A stretch of 6,342 bases of DNA, taken from JAWXCM01 sp034408745. Lineage in GTDB: Bacteria; Acidobacteriota; Terriglobia; Bryobacterales; Bryobacteraceae. The notes under the pieces are model-generated. The model was not told the DNA's origin, did not search any database, and was given only the letters and a program-made list of their open reading frames with translations. The stretch is taken from contig JAWXCM010000227.1 of assembly GCA_034408745.1 (NCBI GenBank), positions 1 to 6,342 of the forward strand, read 5' to 3'. Shown in pieces: positions 3,711 to 6,342 of this stretch. The position numbers were made by a program, and so were the translations under genes. The number at the start of each line of letters is the position of its first letter. The stretch's first letter is position 1.

Positions 3711-6342
3711 ATGACCAGACCGTACTCGGCAATCATTCTTTGCTGCTTCGCCGGGGCCCTGCTGGCAGCCAGTGCGTTCGCCCAAGCCACCGGGCAGCTG
3801 ACCGGTTCCGTTTCCGACGCGTCCAACGCTGCCGTGCCGGGCGCTGAGGTCACCGCCACCGGCATCCGAACCGGGCTCGAACGCAAGACGACAACCAGCC
3901 AACAAGGTGACTACACGCTGCCTTTTCTGCCGCCCGGCGAATACCGCGTGCTCGTCCAGAAAGAAGGATTCCGCCAGGTATCGCGCGACAACGTTCGTCT
4001 CGAAGTGAATCAGGTGGCGCGGGTCGACTTCGCGTTGGAAGTCGGGGAGGTGACGGAGACAGTGCAAGTCACCGGTGCGGCGCCGTTGATCGAGTCCGAC
4101 ACGTCGGCGATCGGCCAGGTAATCGAGGGCAAGGCGATCGAAGACCTCCCGCTCAACGGCCGCAACTTCGTGCAATTGGCGATCCTGGGACCGGGCGTTG
4201 TCGGCGTGGGCTTTGGCGCGTCCGGCACCATCATGAGTGGGACGCGGCCTGACGACTTGCGCCCCGGTTCGGAACTGTTCTCCAACGGGAACCGTGAAGG
4301 CGCGAACAACTTCCTCATGGACGGGGTCGACAACAATGAGCGGCTCACACTGGCCATTGTGCTGCGCCCATCCGTCGAGGCGGTGCGCGAGTTCAAGATT
4401 CAGACGAACATGTTCTCCGCCGATCAGGGCCGCAACGCTGGCGCCACGATCAACGTGATCACCAAGAGCGGCTCGAACGACTGGCACGGCTCGGCCTACG
4501 AGTTCCTTCGCAACGACCTGCTGGACGCGCGCAACTACTTCGCCCCCAGCACCGCGCAAAAGCCTGCCTTCCGGCAAAACCAGTTCGGCGGGTCGCTCGG
4601 CGGCAAGATTGTGCCGAACAAGCTGTTCTTCTTCGGCAACTATGAAGGGTTCCGCCGCCGTCAGGAGACCACGCGCGTTAACACCGTGCCGACGCTCGCG
4701 ATGCGCAGTGGCGATTTCTCCGAGGTCCGCGATATCTTCGATCCTGCAACCACCCGGCCGGACTCCACCGCGCGCAGCGGATTCGTGCGCAGCCCGTTCC
4801 CCGGCCGCAGGATCCCGGCTGACCGGTTTGACTCCGTGACGCGGCGGCTGATACAAGCCTACCCTGCGCCGCAGCGCGCCGGGCTGACCAACAACCACAT
4901 CAGCAACCCGAAGGAGAAGCAGCGCTGGGACCAGGGTGACGGCCGTGTCGACTGGAACTGGAATGACCGCAACACCGTCTTCGCGCGCTTCTCGAAGCAG
5001 GACACGGTGACCACCCGGCCCTCCACTTTCCTTCCCACGACCGTCCAGGGACTGAGCGAGCCCGTGAGTCTGGGCAATGAAGACACCTTTGCCGGCGACT
5101 CCACGCTCATCACCTACAACACTGTGGTGAGCTGGATCCGCACCATCTCGCCCACCTTCGTCATGGAAGCCAAGCTCGGTTTCAACCGGTTCAACCTGAA
5201 TTTCACGCAGGAAGGCGCCACGCCTGGAGCACAGTTGGGCGAGAAACTCGGAGTCCGTGGATCCAACCAGGGTCCGGCATCCGACGGGATTCCGATCGTC
5301 AGCCCCGCTGGCTATTCGGGCATCGGCCAGACGCGCTCGCTGCCGATCATCCGCATCGAAAATACCTTCCACCCGCGCTTCGACTTCACCAATATTCGCG
5401 GCGCGCACTCCCTCAAATTCGGCGTCGATGCGCGCCGCCGCCAGGTGACGCAGTTCCAGACCAATCGAGGTAACGGCCGGTTCAACTTCGGCCGCACGTT
5501 CACCGACGATCCGAACAATACAGCCTCCACCGGTGAGTCGATGGCCGCGTTTCTGCTAGGCGCAGCCAACTTCATCGAACAGGACTTTACGCTCGTCTAC
5601 CCCGGGTTCCGGCAGACCGAGTGGAGTTTCTACGTGCAGGATGACTGGAAGGTCAGCGACCGGCTTACCATCAACGCCGGGTTGCGCTACGAATACGACA
5701 CGCCGCTGGTGGAGGTCGCCGACCGAATGACCAACTTTGACGTCACTACCGGAAAACTTCTGATTGCCGGCTTCAACACGGATCGCACCACGGGCGTGAA
5801 GGCGGACCGCAACAACTTCGCGCCTCGCCTCGGCTTTGCCTATCGCGTACGCACCGGAACCGTCGTGCGCTTCGGCGCGGGCATCTTTTACAATCCGGCG
5901 GGCAGCGAGAACGTGTACATGCGCCGCCACCGGCAGTTGCCATTCGGACCGATCGTCACTGCCGACATCAACCAGTTCAACCCCAACCCGCGCCGCATGC
6001 AGGATGGCTTCGATCCGATTCCGAACCTGGACTTCGGCGTGGTGGCAAACAACCCGGTGGGTTCCATGCTTGCCGTGGTGCCGAACTTCCGCTCCGGCTA
6101 CATGACCCAATACAACTTCCAGGTCCAGCAGCAGATGCCTTGGGAGACGGTGTTCAAGATAGGATACGTGGGCAACATCGGCCGCCGCATGGATACGACG
6201 TTCGACTACAACCAGGCGGACCCGGGTCCCGGCGCGCCTGCTCCCCGCCGGCCCCTTCGCAACATCGCTCCGAACGTGATCGGCGTAACCTACATGACTT
6301 CGGACGGCAACTCGGTGTACAACTCCTTGCAGGCTTCGCTGG
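3711..6342 (+). CDS. TonB-dependent receptor with carboxypeptidase-regulatory-like domain, 3' truncated
   Basis: An outer-membrane receptor of the Oar-like class, open from the ATG at 3711 to the window edge (877 complete codons, no stop). Family members are usually about 1000-1200 residues, so the end of the barrel is missing. Residues 1-24 are a signal peptide ending SAFA before Q25. Residues about 27-110 form a carboxypeptidase-regulatory-like beta-sandwich (GSVSD, PGAEVTAT, GDYTLPFLPPGEYRV). The plug follows, with the signature LPLNGRNF at 146-153, NNFLMDGVDNNE at 199-210 and a conserved INVITKSGSNDWHG block at 247-260. Barrel strands include LFFFGNYEGFR at 305-315 and YVQDDWK at 641-647. 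It should import or sense a substrate with TonB/ExbBD energy; the substrate cannot be told, and no SusD-like partner is visible. It has its own promoter upstream. An in-frame ATG at 3603 with its own ribosome site could add 36 residues. Large antisense open frames across this gene are composition artefacts. Confidence 0.95.
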   Translation, partial: MTRPYSAIILCCFAGALLAASAFAQATGQLTGSVSDASNAAVPGAEVTATGIRTGLERKTTTSQQGDYTLPFLPPGEYRVLVQKEGFRQVSRDNVRLEVNQVARVDFALEVGEVTETVQVTGAAPLIESDTSAIGQVIEGKAIEDLPLNGRNFVQLAILGPGVVGVGFGASGTIMSGTRPDDLRPGSELFSNGNREGANNFLMDGVDNNERLTLAIVLRPSVEAVREFKIQTNMFSADQGRNAGATINVITKSGSNDWHGSAYEFLRNDLLDARNYFAPSTAQKPAFRQNQFGGSLGGKIVPNKLFFFGNYEGFRRRQETTRVNTVPTLAMRSGDFSEVRDIFDPATTRPDSTARSGFVRSPFPGRRIPADRFDSVTRRLIQAYPAPQRAGLTNNHISNPKEKQRWDQGDGRVDWNWNDRNTVFARFSKQDTVTTRPSTFLPTTVQGLSEPVSLGNEDTFAGDSTLITYNTVVSWIRTISPTFVMEAKLGFNRFNLNFTQEGATPGAQLGEKLGVRGSNQGPASDGIPIVSPAGYSGIGQTRSLPIIRIENTFHPRFDFTNIRGAHSLKFGVDARRRQVTQFQTNRGNGRFNFGRTFTDDPNNTASTGESMAAFLLGAANFIEQDFTLVYPGFRQTEWSFYVQDDWKVSDRLTINAGLRYEYDTPLVEVADRMTNFDVTTGKLLIAGFNTDRTTGVKADRNNFAPRLGFAYRVRTGTVVRFGAGIFYNPAGSENVYMRRHRQLPFGPIVTADINQFNPNPRRMQDGFDPIPNLDFGVVANNPVGSMLAVVPNFRSGYMTQYNFQVQQQMPWETVFKIGYVGNIGRRMDTTFDYNQADPGPGAPAPRRPLRNIAPNVIGVTYMTSDGNSVYNSLQASL

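Noticed and set aside
3687..5408. 573-codon open frame on the minus strand
   Set aside because: It lies antisense to the receptor gene, whose conserved motifs are intact. The GC-rich third positions of that gene leave the opposite frame free of stops. Its translation is low-complexity and rich in Arg, Val, Ala and Gly, with no domain I recognise.
5556..6110. 184-codon minus-strand open frame
   Set aside because: Also antisense to the receptor barrel, with the same compositional cause and His/Val/Arg-rich nonsense translation.

Overview
The window looks like a chromosomal segment from a GC-rich, soil-type Gram-negative bacterium, most likely an Acidobacteriota (Solibacter/Bryobacter-like or a relative). 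The main evidence is the truncated TonB-dependent receptor at the right end. It has an N-terminal carboxypeptidase-regulatory-like domain and the LPLNGRNF plug signature, a receptor type strongly expanded in that phylum. The form of the ETF-ubiquinone oxidoreductase and a PAP2 protein carrying a WTSPFR motif also fit. This placement rests on recalled family features, not on a search.

Layout: all four supported genes lie on the + strand. Positions 1-292 are non-coding as far as I can see, with GC-rich hairpins and an unusually strong Shine-Dalgarno tract. Positions 293-1198 encode an exported PAP2-superfamily phosphatase. After a 118-base gap with a plausible extended -10 promoter comes a tight two-gene unit. 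It holds a small [2Fe-2S] ferredoxin (start placed at 1317) and, abutting it with no spacer, a full-length electron-transfer-flavoprotein:quinone oxidoreductase (1638-3326). A 384-base intergenic region (3327-3710) holds a good sigma70-like promoter and operator-like repeats. The TonB-dependent receptor follows, starting at 3711 or possibly upstream at 3603, and runs off the window after 877 codons from 3711.

Function: the ferredoxin/ETF-QO pair is a respiratory module. ETF-QO passes electrons from acyl-CoA and related dehydrogenases, via ETF, to the membrane quinone pool. The adjacent ferredoxin may be an extra electron carrier for it. The PAP2 phosphatase and the receptor are envelope proteins with no evident tie to that module.

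I see no CRISPR array, insertion sequence, tRNA, rRNA or defence system, and no convincing intrinsic terminator. The best leads are the ferredoxin-ETF-QO coupling with extra cysteines in the ETF-QO iron-sulfur domain, and unusual translation-start configurations at the PAP2 gene and the receptor gene.
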